A stretch of 64,000 nt of DNA from Chryseobacterium viscerum (GCF_002899945.2 NZ_PPEG02000005.1:1-64000); one strand, 5' to 3'. Shown: positions 7,733 to 16,771, numbered from the stretch's first letter. Translations and numbers: made by a program. The notes: generated from the letters alone by a model not told the origin.

Positions 7733-9157
7733 ATGAAAAATGCTTTATTATTTGTATTTGCTTTACTATGTATAAAGAGTCATGCGCAAAATGATCAGAC
7801 CATCAATTCAATCATTGATGCAAATGCCGAAAAGCTTGCTCAGCAATCAGGAGCTTACTCTGTATCTATCGGGATTCTGAAAGATGGTAAAGTATACACC
7901 AGGCACTTTGGAGAAATTGATAAAGGAAAAGGAAATAAAGCAGATGATAATACCTATTTTGAAATCGCTTCAGTAAACAAACTTTTGACAGGTCAGTTGC
8001 TGGCAAAAGCTGTTCTGGATGGAAAAGTAAGCCTGGATGACGATGTACGTAAATACCTGAAAGGGTCTTACCCGAACCTGGAATATAAAGGCGTTCCGAT
8101 AAAAGTGAGAAATTTGATCTCTTATCAGACAGCATTGCCGCGAAACCTTCCTAATGATGATGAATTAAGAAAAAATATGTCGGATGAAACTCCTTTTCTG
8201 TATAATAAACTGAATGAAAATTATACAAAAGAAGACTTTAAGAAAGATCTGACAACCGTACAACTGGATATGCTTCCCGGAACAAAATACAGATATAGTA
8301 ATCTGAGTCTGGAACTTACAGGACTCATGTTGGAAAATATATATGGGAAAAGCTATGAAACCCTTTTACAGGAGAATATTTTTTCAAAATTGGGAATGAA
8401 CCATACCAAACTGGAGCTCGATAAAAATGAAGTACAAGCCAATGGTTACCATATCAATTACCGTCTGATGCCCGCTTCAAAAAGCGACTTATGGGGTGCC
8501 GGCGGTGCAAAAACCAAATCTACAATGGGAGATATGGTGAAGTTTTTAAGAGAAGAATTAGATTCAAAAAATAAAATAGCACAGGAATCACAGAGAAATA
8601 TTGATAACAGTAAAGAAGCATGGTGTGGATATTTCTGGAATAAATATTTTATCAGTGAAAAAGGAAAAGTAGGCTTTAAACATGGCGGATCTTACGGAAC
8701 AAATACCTGGTTTACAGTATATCCTGAATTGAATATAGGGGTTTGTATTATTGTAAATATCAACGGACCTGAAACATTTGGGACCCTTTATAATGCAGCT
8801 GCGGATTTAGTGGGAAATCTGATTTCTACGTCAGACAAGAAGCAGATCTATGGGTATTCTGTTAAGGGAAATCAAGTTGTTTTCTCTTACACCCATCCAA
8901 AGAATCTGAATGCTGACCTGATCAATACCATCGCTGTAGCAGGAAGTTTCAACGACTGGAATCCTGAAAATAAAGAATATCAAATGACCAAGAAAGATCA
9001 TAACTCTTTTGAATTGGAAGTTCCAATATCCAAATTTGAAAAAGGAAAGAGCTATTCCTTTAAATTTGTATTCAATAAAGAAGGCTGGATGACAACTCCT
9101 CCAAATGCCTCCAATACCGACGGAACTAAAAATAATAGTCTAGTAATAACATTGTAA
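7733..9157 (+). CDS. Secreted serine hydrolase (beta-lactamase/PBP class C type) with C-terminal glycogen-binding-like E-set domain
   Basis: Signal peptide ending at about residue 18 (SHA-QN). The class C-type active site is visible: S80-V-N-K83 as SxxK and Y188-S-N190 as YxN, with HGGSYG at about 319 in place of KTG. Residues about 375-474 form a separate beta domain (AVAGSFNDWNP ... YSFKFVF ... GWMTTPPNAS) like the early-set domains of AMPK-beta/CBM48. Family members act as esterases, peptidases or lactamases on D-amino-acid substrates; the substrate here is unknown. Decayed remnants of a second copy follow directly (9184-9470). Confidence 0.8.
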   Translation: MKNALLFVFALLCIKSHAQNDQTINSIIDANAEKLAQQSGAYSVSIGILKDGKVYTRHFGEIDKGKGNKADDNTYFEIASVNKLLTGQLLAKAVLDGKVSLDDDVRKYLKGSYPNLEYKGVPIKVRNLISYQTALPRNLPNDDELRKNMSDETPFLYNKLNENYTKEDFKKDLTTVQLDMLPGTKYRYSNLSLELTGLMLENIYGKSYETLLQENIFSKLGMNHTKLELDKNEVQANGYHINYRLMPASKSDLWGAGGAKTKSTMGDMVKFLREELDSKNKIAQESQRNIDNSKEAWCGYFWNKYFISEKGKVGFKHGGSYGTNTWFTVYPELNIGVCIIVNINGPETFGTLYNAAADLVGNLISTSDKKQIYGYSVKGNQVVFSYTHPKNLNADLINTIAVAGSFNDWNPENKEYQMTKKDHNSFELEVPISKFEKGKSYSFKFVFNKEGWMTTPPNASNTDGTKNNSLVITL

Positions 9158-9183
9158 AGAGAGGTACACTCTGAGTTAATTGA

Positions 9184-9470
9184 ATGAAAAATATATTCGT
9201 ATTGACGTTAGCATTTGTGAAAAATTATGTACAAACGGATAAAACGGTTTTCTCAATCATAGATGCAGCTGCCCAGAAAGTGGCAAAAGAATCAAAAGCA
9301 TACTAAAAATACATCCAATAATGACGGTACCAAAGATAATAATCTGGCATTCGTTTTATAAGAAAAAGATAGAGGAAAAAGAAAGTAAAAAGAGTAAATT
9401 TGTACTCAATAATAAAGGGTGGATGATAACACCCAAAAAGAGGATCAGTACAGAAAGCAATAATCTGTGA
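9184..9470 (+). pseudogene. Decayed tandem copies of the upstream serine hydrolase
   Basis: Three short blocks match the gene at 7733-9157. Block 1 (9184-9306): ATG, a signal-like start, then FSIIDAAAQKVAKESKAY and a stop, parallel to the parent NSIIDANAEKLAQQSGAY. Block 2 (9308-9361): NTSNNDGTKDNNLAFVL-stop, parallel to the parent's last residues NASNTDGTKNNSLVITL. Block 3 (9372-9470): KFVLNNKGWMITP ... SNNL-stop, parallel to KFVFNKEGWMTTP. So at least two extra copies once stood here, one deleted internally from near residue 41 to its end and one reduced to its C-terminus. No functional product is expected. Confidence 0.8.
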
Positions 9471-9533
9471 TGGATGCTCTGAAATCAGAAAAGTAAAAGA
9501 AAAATAAATCTAATATTAAAAATCTGACATCTA

Positions 9534-12500
9534 ATGTCTAATAACAAAAGAATTTTCGTAGAAAAAAGAGGAATTTTCGATGTTGAAAGTCCAAAAATTT
9601 TTGATGAAGTAAAAGCAGTTGTTCCGGCAATTCAAAGTGTGAAAGTATACAATGTATATGATATTTTCAATCTGAATGACGGAGAATTTGAAAAAGTGGT
9701 GAACAATACTTTTGTAGATCCTGTTACTGATATTTTACATACAGAAAACCCAGTAAAAGCTATTCATTTCGGAATGGAATTTTTACCTGGCCAGTATGAT
9801 CAGAGAGCAGACTCTGCACAGCAGTGTATCGCTTTGCTGACAGAAAATGAAAAATCAAAAGTAAGAAGTGGAAAGCTGATCGAATTTGAAGGAGTTTCCG
9901 AAGCAGATCTGGTTAAAATCAAAGACCTTCTGATCAACAAAGTAGAATCTCAGGAAAAAGACTTAACTATCTTAAATATTCCTGCAGATGAAACACCATC
10001 AAAAGTGATCATCCACGAAAATTTCATCAATTTCAATGATGCAGAACTTGAAGACTTCTATAACAATCATGGTTTTGCACTAGGGTTAGATGACCTGAAA
10101 TTCATTCAGGAATACTTCAAAACTGAAGAAAGAAATCCTACGGAAACAGAACTGAAAGTATTAGATACGTATTGGAGTGACCACTGCCGTCACACGACAT
10201 TCGAAACAGAATTGTCAGACATTCAGTTTGAAGGTCAGTTCAAACACACATTGGAAACTATTTTCAATGACTATATCGAAAAAAGAAAATTCTTAGGCCG
10301 CGAGCTGAAGCCAATTTCCCTAATGGATCTTGCAACAGTATGCGGTAAATATTTCCATAAAACAGGAAACCTGGATAACCTGGTGATTTCTGATGAGATC
10401 AACGCATGTACCATCCAGATTGAAGCAGAATACGACGGTAAAAAAGAACCTTGGTATCTGTTGTTCAAAAACGAAACGCACAACCACCCAACAGAAATTG
10501 AACCTTTCGGAGGAGCATCTACTTGTTTAGGAGGTGCCATCAGAGATCCATTATCAGGAAGATCTTTTGTATTCCAGGCCATGAGATTGACGGGTGCCGC
10601 AGACGTTTTAGAATCGGTAGACAAAACATTACCAGGAAAATTACCACAGAAAACCATTACAAAACAGGCTGCCAATGGATATTCATCTTATGGTAACCAG
10701 ATTGGTCTTGCCACTACAATGGTTTCTGAAATCTATGACGAAGGCTATAAGGCGAAAAGAATGGAAGTTGGTTTCGTTACCGGAGCTGTTCCTGTAGACT
10801 GGGTAAGACGTGAGAAACCTGAAAACGGTGATTCAATCATTATCTTAGGAGGAGCAACAGGTCGTGACGGAGTTGGAGGAGCAAGCGGAAGTTCAAAAGA
10901 ACAGGATGAAACCTCTATCCATACCATGAGTTCAGAAGTTCAGAAAGGAAATGCTGTAGAAGAACGTAAAATTCAGAGACTATTCAGAAATCCTGAAGTA
11001 ACGAAGCTGATCAAAAAATCAAACGACTTCGGAGCAGGAGGAGTTTCTGTGGCGATCGGTGAGATTGCAGACTCTTTAGAAGTGAACTTAGATGTATTGC
11101 CATTAAAATACGAAGGATTGAACGGAACAGAGCTTGCTATTTCTGAATCTCAGGAAAGAATGGCGGTAGTTGTAGATCCGAAAGATAAAGAAAAGTTCAT
11201 CAAATTCTGTGAAGCTGAAAACATTGTTGCTGTAGAAGTAGCAAAAGTAACAGATTCAGGAAGAATGCAGATGTTCTGGAAGGGAGACAAAATTGTAGAC
11301 CTTTCAAGAGCTTTCTTAGATACCAACGGATGTTCCAAGTCTCAGGAAGTGAAAATCACTCACCTTGATGAAGTAAAAGAAGAAACTAAAGCTTTCACAG
11401 CTGAAAACTTCCTGAACATCTTAAAAGATAAAAATGTAGCTTCCCAAAAAGGGCTGTTGGAAATGTTTGACTCTTCAATTGGAGCGACTACAGTAGCGAT
11501 GCCTTTAGGAGGAAAATACCAACAGACTCTGATGGAAGGAAGTGTGCAGACCCTACCCATTCTGGGAGCAAAAGACATTAAGACTGTTTCTTTGGCAAGC
11601 TGGGGATTTGATGCTGAAATTTCAAAACAAAACTCACTGTTAGGATCATCTTATGCTGTAGTGGAGAGTGTTGCGAAGATCGTTGCCATGGGTGGAGATT
11701 ACAAAAACATCAGATTAAGCTTCCAGGAATACTTTGAAAAATTAGGCCAAAACCCTGAGAAATGGGGTAAACCTTTAGCATCCCTTTTAGGAGCTTATGA
11801 TGCACAGATCAAACTTGGTTTAGCAGCAATCGGAGGTAAAGATTCCATGAGTGGAACGTATCAGGATCTGAATGTTCCGCCAACCTTGATTTCTTTCGCA
11901 TGTGCCAACGGGGATAAAGAAAATATCATCTCTCCTGAATTGAAAAATGCAGGCAATAAACTGTATTTCTTCAATCATATTGCCCAGGAAAACGGACTTC
12001 CGAATTATGATGCTTTAAAAGAAGTTTTTGAATTCATCTTCGAAAATATCAAGGCAGGTAAAATTGTTTCTGTGAAAACAGTGAAAGAAGGAGGTCTTGC
12101 AGTAGCGTTAGCAAAAATGAGCTTCGGAAACAGATTGGGCGCTGAGATCAATGCTGATGAAACAGTTTTATTGGCGAAAAATATCGGAAGCTTAATCATT
12201 GAATCAAAAGAAGAATTAAGCTCAGCTGCTCTTCAGTTGATCGGAGAAGTAAAAGATTCAGGAACTTTAAAAATCAACAATCTTGAATCCAGTATTGTAG
12301 ATCTGGTATCTGCCAATACAAACACATTCGAAAACCTTTTCCCAACAGTAGAAAAAGAAAAGATCACGATTGAAATTGATGAAAAATCAAACTCAATCCA
12401 TCCAAGAAATATCATCATTAAAAAACACGGAATTGCACAGCCGAAAGTTTTTGCTCCAGTATTCCCAGGAACCAACTGTGAGTATGACACGCTGAATGCA

Positions 12501-13229
12501 TTCCAGAAAGAAGGAGCTGTAGTAAGCAGCCTGCCTTTGATCAATATCAATCACCAATTATTGGATGAAAGCATTGATGCATGGGTAGAAGAGATCAGAA
12601 CCTCTCAGATTCTGGCATTCTCAGGAGGTTTCTCAGCAGGAGACGAACCGGATGGTTCTGCAAAATTCATCGTTAACGTTCTGAAAAACGAGAAAATGAA
12701 AAAGGCAGTTCACGAATTGTTAGACAGAGACGGTATGATCATCGGGATCTGTAACGGATTCCAGGCTCTCGTGAAGTCAGGGTTGTTGCCATACGGAAGA
12801 ATCAAAGATCTTGATGAAAACTCTCCAACATTGGCTCACAACGCAATCAGAAGACATATCTCTCAGATGGTGACTGTACAAGTATTGAATGACGAAAGCC
12901 CTTGGTTAAAAGGAATGAAAGGTCAGACTTTCACCATTCCTATTTCTCACGGAGAAGGACGTTTCATGGCTTCAGAAGAAGAAATCAAGAAGTTGTATGA
13001 GAACGGACAGATCGCTACTCAATACATAGATCTTGATGGAAACATCGCTCACGGAATGCCATTCAACCCGAACAACTCATTATTCGGAATTGAAGGAATT
13101 ACCAGCCCATGTGGAAAGATCTACGGAAGAATGGGACACCCGGAAAGATTTGCTGAAGGTCTCATGAAAAATATACCAACCGCGAATTATCACAATATAT
13201 TCAAAAACGGTGTTGAATACTTCAAATAA
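9534..13229 (+). CDS. purL: Phosphoribosylformylglycinamidine synthase (single-chain)
   Basis: The 1231-residue protein is the large, fused form of FGAM synthase. N-terminal PurS-like part, then the ATP/FGAR-binding synthase halves (YWSDHCRHTTFETEL at about 211, NETHNHPTEIEPFGGA at about 312, GGKDSMSG at about 770). From about residue 980 there is a class I glutamine amidotransferase domain (APVFPGTNCEYD, ICNGFQAL with nucleophile Cys, SHGEGRF, and GHPERF near the end). It converts FGAR, ATP and glutamine to FGAM in purine synthesis. The start at 9534 fits the family. A barstar gene begins 13 nt after the stop. Confidence 0.95.
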   Translation: MSNNKRIFVEKRGIFDVESPKIFDEVKAVVPAIQSVKVYNVYDIFNLNDGEFEKVVNNTFVDPVTDILHTENPVKAIHFGMEFLPGQYDQRADSAQQCIALLTENEKSKVRSGKLIEFEGVSEADLVKIKDLLINKVESQEKDLTILNIPADETPSKVIIHENFINFNDAELEDFYNNHGFALGLDDLKFIQEYFKTEERNPTETELKVLDTYWSDHCRHTTFETELSDIQFEGQFKHTLETIFNDYIEKRKFLGRELKPISLMDLATVCGKYFHKTGNLDNLVISDEINACTIQIEAEYDGKKEPWYLLFKNETHNHPTEIEPFGGASTCLGGAIRDPLSGRSFVFQAMRLTGAADVLESVDKTLPGKLPQKTITKQAANGYSSYGNQIGLATTMVSEIYDEGYKAKRMEVGFVTGAVPVDWVRREKPENGDSIIILGGATGRDGVGGASGSSKEQDETSIHTMSSEVQKGNAVEERKIQRLFRNPEVTKLIKKSNDFGAGGVSVAIGEIADSLEVNLDVLPLKYEGLNGTELAISESQERMAVVVDPKDKEKFIKFCEAENIVAVEVAKVTDSGRMQMFWKGDKIVDLSRAFLDTNGCSKSQEVKITHLDEVKEETKAFTAENFLNILKDKNVASQKGLLEMFDSSIGATTVAMPLGGKYQQTLMEGSVQTLPILGAKDIKTVSLASWGFDAEISKQNSLLGSSYAVVESVAKIVAMGGDYKNIRLSFQEYFEKLGQNPEKWGKPLASLLGAYDAQIKLGLAAIGGKDSMSGTYQDLNVPPTLISFACANGDKENIISPELKNAGNKLYFFNHIAQENGLPNYDALKEVFEFIFENIKAGKIVSVKTVKEGGLAVALAKMSFGNRLGAEINADETVLLAKNIGSLIIESKEELSSAALQLIGEVKDSGTLKINNLESSIVDLVSANTNTFENLFPTVEKEKITIEIDEKSNSIHPRNIIIKKHGIAQPKVFAPVFPGTNCEYDTLNAFQKEGAVVSSLPLININHQLLDESIDAWVEEIRTSQILAFSGGFSAGDEPDGSAKFIVNVLKNEKMKKAVHELLDRDGMIIGICNGFQALVKSGLLPYGRIKDLDENSPTLAHNAIRRHISQMVTVQVLNDESPWLKGMKGQTFTIPISHGEGRFMASEEEIKKLYENGQIATQYIDLDGNIAHGMPFNPNNSLFGIEGITSPCGKIYGRMGHPERFAEGLMKNIPTANYHNIFKNGVEYFK

Positions 13230-13242
13230 CAATACAAGAAAA

Positions 13243-13623
13243 ATGATCGTCATCAATGGCGGTCATTTTTCATCTTTAGGAGGTTTCTACGAAGAAATCT
13301 CCAACGTTCTGATGAAAGATGCGGATTGGAAAGTAGGAACGCTGGATGGCTTTGATGATATTCTCTACGGAGGTTTTGGCGTATTCGAAAACAAAGAAGA
13401 AATTGAAATCGTCTGGAAAGAATCACAGAAATCAAAAGAGGACCTAGGCTTTGATACCACCTATGGATTTTATGAAAATAAAATCAGACAAGGAAAACCT
13501 TTCAATATAGAATTGATTCAGCAGAAATTAGATGAATTAACGGAAGGGAATGGGCAGACCATTTTTGATATTCTGATAGAAATTATAGAATCACATACCA
13601 ATATTATGCTGAGGTTGGAATGA
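13243..13623 (+). CDS. Barstar-family ribonuclease inhibitor
   Basis: Start chosen at ATG 13243 (MIVINGGHFSSLGGFYEEIS), matching the compact beginning of barstars; an upstream frame extension overlaps purL. The 126-residue product has the family features INGxxFxxxxxFYxEI, then LDGFDDILYGGFG and a Leu-rich end. Barstars bind and block barnase-type RNases, covering the active site with acidic residues. No RNase gene lies nearby, so this is an orphan inhibitor; it sits 13 nt after purL and may be co-transcribed. Its target could be a self-made or an incoming toxin. Confidence 0.75.
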   Translation: MIVINGGHFSSLGGFYEEISNVLMKDADWKVGTLDGFDDILYGGFGVFENKEEIEIVWKESQKSKEDLGFDTTYGFYENKIRQGKPFNIELIQQKLDELTEGNGQTIFDILIEIIESHTNIMLRLE

Positions 13624-13643
13624 TAAGTAATGATGCGGATTTT

Positions 13644-13773
13644 AAACCATTAAGAAGAGTAAAGTTTTTAAGGGAAGTTAAGATTCATCTAAGATGAATA
13701 AAGTAAGTCGCTTAATAATAGCTTCAGCTGTTATCTTAATAATTCTTCACCTCTTATAAAATCTTAATGGTTC
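13644..13773. repeat. Palindromic repeat family 2, copy A
   Basis: Begins AAACCATTAAGA and ends TCTTAATGGTTC, so the ends are inverted repeats. It is the first unit of a tandem pair with copy B, offset 245 bp; between them both share CAAATCAT..GGGT..ATACC and TTGTTGATTCC. The gap between the barstar gene and the gene at 14204 (580 bp) is made up mostly of this tandem array. Confidence 0.8.
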
Positions 13774-13888
13774 AAATCATTTGGGTTAATACCGCTTCAT
13801 CAAATCAATTTGTTGATTCCTTCTTTGCTTCCTTGAATCAACATACTAAAAATAAAGCCTTTGCGTCAAAAAAACAAAATATATTATT

Positions 13889-14018
13889 TAACCATTAAGA
13901 ATAATAAAGTTTTTAAGTGAAATTAAGATTCATCAATGATGAATGAAGCACTCTTATTAATAATAGCTTCAGCTGTTATCTTAATAATTCTTCACCTCTT
14001 ATAAAATCTTAATGGTTC
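13889..14018. repeat. Palindromic repeat family 2, copy B (tandem)
   Basis: Starts AACCATTAAGA and ends TCTTAATGGTTC, with the same inner phrase TAATAGCTTCAGCTGTTATC as copy A, in the same orientation. A gene-free tail to 14203 includes TTTGCGTTAAAAAA, paralleling TTTGCGTCAAAAAA after copy A. Confidence 0.8.
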
Positions 14019-14203
14019 AAATCATTTTGGGTAATACCAGCTTTATCAAATCAACTTGTTGATTCCCTCTTTGCTCTCTTTAGTTTGCAGTATACATTTC
14101 ATACTTTGCGTTAAAAAATAGGTAAATTGAAAGAATTTAATACTATTGAATAATTTTTTCTTAATACTTTTACTTCAACAAAACAGGAAACAATAAAAGT
14201 TGA

Positions 14204-14833
14204 ATGAAGAAAATTATTTACGGGCTGTTTTTCGGGGACAGCATTACCTACGGGGAATATGACGGAGTTTTTGGCGGGTGGGTAGATATTCTGAAAAGAT
14301 ATGCCCTGCAGAAATTTCACGAAGGAAATGGAGATGAGTTAATCCTGTTCAATCTCGGAATAGGAGGAGAAACTACTGAAGGATTACTGAAAAGGATTCC
14401 CCACGAAATGGGCGCAAGGAATTCTCCCGACGGGAATATCGTTTTTTTAAGCTACGGAGCTAATGACCTTGCTATAAAAGAAGGTGTACAGATTGTAGAT
14501 CCTGAAAAATTTAAAAAGAATATTAAGATAGCCATCACCCATGCTGCACAATTCTCCAATGAAATTTATCTTGTAAGTATTCTTCCTTTCTCTCAAAAGG
14601 TAGATGGAGTAGTAGTAAGCTCAGGCAAGTTAAGAACTAATGAAGAAGTTATCGTTTACAACCAGATCCTGAAAGAGCTGGCAGCCGAAAATTCGCTGAA
14701 ATATATTGATTTTTACTCCGCTTTTCTGGATGATAAAGAGATACTGCTTTCCGCAGATGGTGTACATCCTAATGAAAAAGGCTATGGAATGATGGCCGAA
14801 ATCGCTATCCCAATCATTGAAAAATATTTATAA
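14204..14833 (+). CDS. SGNH/GDSL-family esterase or lipase
   Basis: All four SGNH blocks are readable in the 209-residue product: FFGDSITYG (Ser near residue 12), NLGIGGETTEG (Gly), YGANDLA (Asn) and DGVHPNEKGY (catalytic Asp/His near the end). No signal peptide, so cytosolic. The family hydrolyses simple esters, acyl-CoA or lysophospholipids; the substrate cannot be told. Its stop overlaps the start of the next gene (TAATG), implying coupled translation. Confidence 0.88.
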   Translation: MKKIIYGLFFGDSITYGEYDGVFGGWVDILKRYALQKFHEGNGDELILFNLGIGGETTEGLLKRIPHEMGARNSPDGNIVFLSYGANDLAIKEGVQIVDPEKFKKNIKIAITHAAQFSNEIYLVSILPFSQKVDGVVVSSGKLRTNEEVIVYNQILKELAAENSLKYIDFYSAFLDDKEILLSADGVHPNEKGYGMMAEIAIPIIEKYL

Positions 14834-15165
14834 TGCCACAATTATTTTCTTACGGAACATTGCAGAAAGAGCAGGTTCAAATGGAGACTTTTGGACGTCT
14901 TTTACAAGGTGAACAAGATACTTTGTCAGGATATAAACTCAATATGCTCGAAATTACAGATCCCGAAGTATTACGGAAAAGCGGGCAGAAATACCATCCG
15001 GTATTGGAGTTTTCAGGGAATGATGAGGATCAGGTAGAAGGAGTGCTTTTTGAAGTAACAGAAGCAGAAATCTTCCAGGCAGATGAATATGAAGTAGACG
15101 ATTATAAAAGAATTGAAACCGTTTTTAAATCCGGAAAAAAAGGATTTATCTATGTTGGAAAATAG
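14833..15165 (+). CDS. Gamma-glutamylcyclotransferase-family (AIG2-like) protein
   Basis: The 110-residue product starts MPQLFSYGTLQ, the YGTL glycine-loop motif of the family, followed by PVLEF and VEGVLFEVTE, with Glu in the DEYEVDDYKR segment as a likely catalytic acid. Such proteins turn gamma-glutamyl amines to 5-oxoproline, though many small members have unknown substrates. Cytosolic. It shares one base with the esterase gene upstream, so the two form an operon. Confidence 0.8.
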   Translation: MPQLFSYGTLQKEQVQMETFGRLLQGEQDTLSGYKLNMLEITDPEVLRKSGQKYHPVLEFSGNDEDQVEGVLFEVTEAEIFQADEYEVDDYKRIETVFKSGKKGFIYVGK

Positions 15166-15279
15166 TCATTGCGAGCAAAGCGAAGCAATCCCACCAAACT
15201 CTTTTTTTTAATTCAATAAAAACGGGCTTTAGCGAAAAACTTAAAAGACTCCTGACATACCGTTGTCACAATCTGTCTT

Positions 15280-15287
15280 TATCTTTG
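15280..15287 (+). promoter_or_regulatory. -7 box before the GyrI-like gene
   Basis: TATCTTTG fits TAnnTTTG and lies 20 nt before ATG 15308. This supports the shorter start, since an upstream alternative (15263) would precede the promoter. Confidence 0.5.
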
Positions 15288-15307
15288 TCTTACAAAAAAA
15301 TCAGGAA

Positions 15308-15766
15308 ATGAATAACGTGAAAATAGAACCTTTTAAGGTCATTGGGATCTCGGTAAGAACAACCAACGAAAATGAACAGGCAGCACAAGACATCCCGGTA
15401 TTATGGGGGAAAATGATGAACGAAAATATAATCAATTCGATTCCTAATAAAATAGACAACACGATCTATTCTATCTATACGGACTATGAAAAAGACCATA
15501 CTAAGCCCTATACAACGGTTCTTGGATGCAAAGTAGAAAATCTTGATCATATTCCTGAAGGAATGGTAGGCTATTCTTTTGACGGTGGAGATTATGTGAA
15601 ATTTACGACAAAAGGAGACCTTTCAAAAGGGTTGATCATCAATGAATGGCTGAAAATCTGGGAAATGGATCTGGGAAGAGTATTTACAGCCGATTTTGAA
15701 GTCTATGGAGAAAAAGCACAAGATCCTTCAGATGCAGAAGTGGATATCTTAATTGCGGTGAAATAA
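15308..15766 (+). CDS. GyrI-like / AraC effector-binding-domain protein
   Basis: A stand-alone 152-residue GyrI-like domain: KIEPFKVIGISVRTTNENEQAAQDIPVLWGKM, a central TVLGCKVENLDHIPEGMVGYSF, and a C-terminal IINEWLKIWEMD ... FEVYGEKAQ. This fold binds small amphipathic ligands, and alone acts in drug sequestration or as a gyrase-inhibitor-like protein. No DNA-binding domain is attached. Start at ATG 15308 is supported by the promoter box. A bidirectional terminator follows. Confidence 0.8.
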   Translation: MNNVKIEPFKVIGISVRTTNENEQAAQDIPVLWGKMMNENIINSIPNKIDNTIYSIYTDYEKDHTKPYTTVLGCKVENLDHIPEGMVGYSFDGGDYVKFTTKGDLSKGLIINEWLKIWEMDLGRVFTADFEVYGEKAQDPSDAEVDILIAVK

Positions 15767-15800
15767 AATCGGAAAGAAAAATATCGACTCATCAATAATA

Positions 15801-15835
15801 AAAAAGCCTGCTACATGAATGTTAGCAGGCTTTTT
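15801..15835. terminator. Bidirectional terminator between convergent genes
   Basis: A perfect 13-bp stem (AAAAAGCCTGCTA / TAGCAGGCTTTTT) with a 9-nt loop between stops at 15766 (+) and 15852 (-). Confidence 0.85.
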
Positions 15836-15851
15836 CTATTTTTACTATGGA

Positions 15852-16310
15852 TTACTTATATAAAACATATTTTGTGTAATCATTAATTCCATCGTTGTTA
15901 TGATCTTCATTATCCGTAACCAGGAAGATAAATGTATTGGATGAAAGTTCAAGCACTTTTGCGGTATTATTGCCTATTGTAACTTCCATATTGGCAGAAG
16001 AATAAGAGTAGCTAATGGTAGCTTCAGCCTTTTGACAGCCGGAATTGACACTGTTATAGTCTGTCATATAATACTTTCCGTCATTTCTGAATTCATAAGT
16101 GCTTTTCTTCTTGCAGTCATCAGGAGCATATTCTTTTATAACAGTCGTTTTATCAGTACCGGAAACTGTATATTGGGTTTGTATTTTCCATGTTCCCACA
16201 ATATTGCTTGTAGTAGAATTTCCATTATTTTCAATAGGTAGAGTATCACTATCATTACCACATGATGAAAGAAGTACTAAACCTAGAACCCCCGCCAAAA
16301 TCTTTTTCAT
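15852..16310 (-). CDS. Lipocalin-like lipoprotein
   Basis: A 152-residue protein with a lipoprotein signal (MKKILAGVLGLVLLSSCGND, lipobox LSSC). After a low-complexity Asn/Ser/Thr linker comes a lipocalin-like beta domain: NIVGTWKIQTQYTV, YEFRNDGKYYMTDYN, ATISYSYSSANMEVTI. The pattern G-x-W followed by alternating strands is typical of Bacteroidota lipocalin-like lipoproteins. It would sit on a membrane facing the periplasm. Ligand unknown. Confidence 0.72.
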   Translation of the reverse strand: MKKILAGVLGLVLLSSCGNDSDTLPIENNGNSTTSNIVGTWKIQTQYTVSGTDKTTVIKEYAPDDCKKKSTYEFRNDGKYYMTDYNSVNSGCQKAEATISYSYSSANMEVTIGNNTAKVLELSSNTFIFLVTDNEDHNNDGINDYTKYVLYK

Positions 16311-16379
16311 AAATTAATTTTTCGCGAACATAATAAAAAATATTCATTGAAGAACCTTGAATCTATAAAAACAGGTGCT

Positions 16380-16745
16380 TTAGGATATAAATGGTAAAAT
16401 ATATTTTCCATACACCAGAATTCCAACAATCACCGAGGCAATAGCTGTCAAAATAACAGCTCCTGCAGCAATATCTTTAATAAACCCGATTCTTTTGTCG
16501 AAATCAGGTTGAATGATATCACAGATCTTTTCAATGGCAGTATTGAAAATTTCGGCAGTCAGAACTGCAAAAGAAGCAATCAGGACCAAAGCAGCATCTG
16601 TACTATTCAGTCGGAAATAGAAAATAAAGAAGAGGTTGACAAAAAATGCCAAAAGTTCAATCTGGAAATTCCTTTCCGTTTTTATCATCATAAAAACACC
16701 CCGGAAAGCATTGAGAAAACTTTTATGGATAGGCGGTTTTTGCAT
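16380..16745 (-). CDS. dgkA: Diacylglycerol/undecaprenol kinase family membrane protein
   Basis: Start placed at 16745 (MQKPPIHKSFLNAFRGVF), since a minus-strand -7 box at 16764-16771 lies just upstream of it. The 121-residue product has three hydrophobic helices and the family signature AEIFNTAIEKICDI ... KDIAAGAVI (about residues 70-105). Members phosphorylate undecaprenol or diacylglycerol at the inner membrane. In Bacteroidota the substrate is more likely undecaprenol. Monocistronic. Confidence 0.85.
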   Translation of the reverse strand: MQKPPIHKSFLNAFRGVFMMIKTERNFQIELLAFFVNLFFIFYFRLNSTDAALVLIASFAVLTAEIFNTAIEKICDIIQPDFDKRIGFIKDIAAGAVILTAIASVIVGILVYGKYILPFIS

Positions 16746-16763
16746 GATTTCTAACTTTTCACA

Positions 16764-16771
16764 CAAAGATA
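16764..16771 (-). promoter_or_regulatory. dgkA -7 box
   Basis: On the minus strand TATCTTTG, 18 nt before the ATG. Confidence 0.5.

Noticed and set aside
10271..10675. Long open frame antisense to purL (and others at 2371-2760, 25029-25391, 27625-28041, 43507-43860)
   Set aside because: All lie wholly inside well-identified genes on the other strand, with no promoter or family-like sequence; they follow from codon bias of the real gene.
13760..13800. GGTTCAAATC sequence resembling a tRNA T-arm (in repeat copies A and B)
   Set aside because: No cloverleaf can be built around it; it belongs to the palindromic repeat end.
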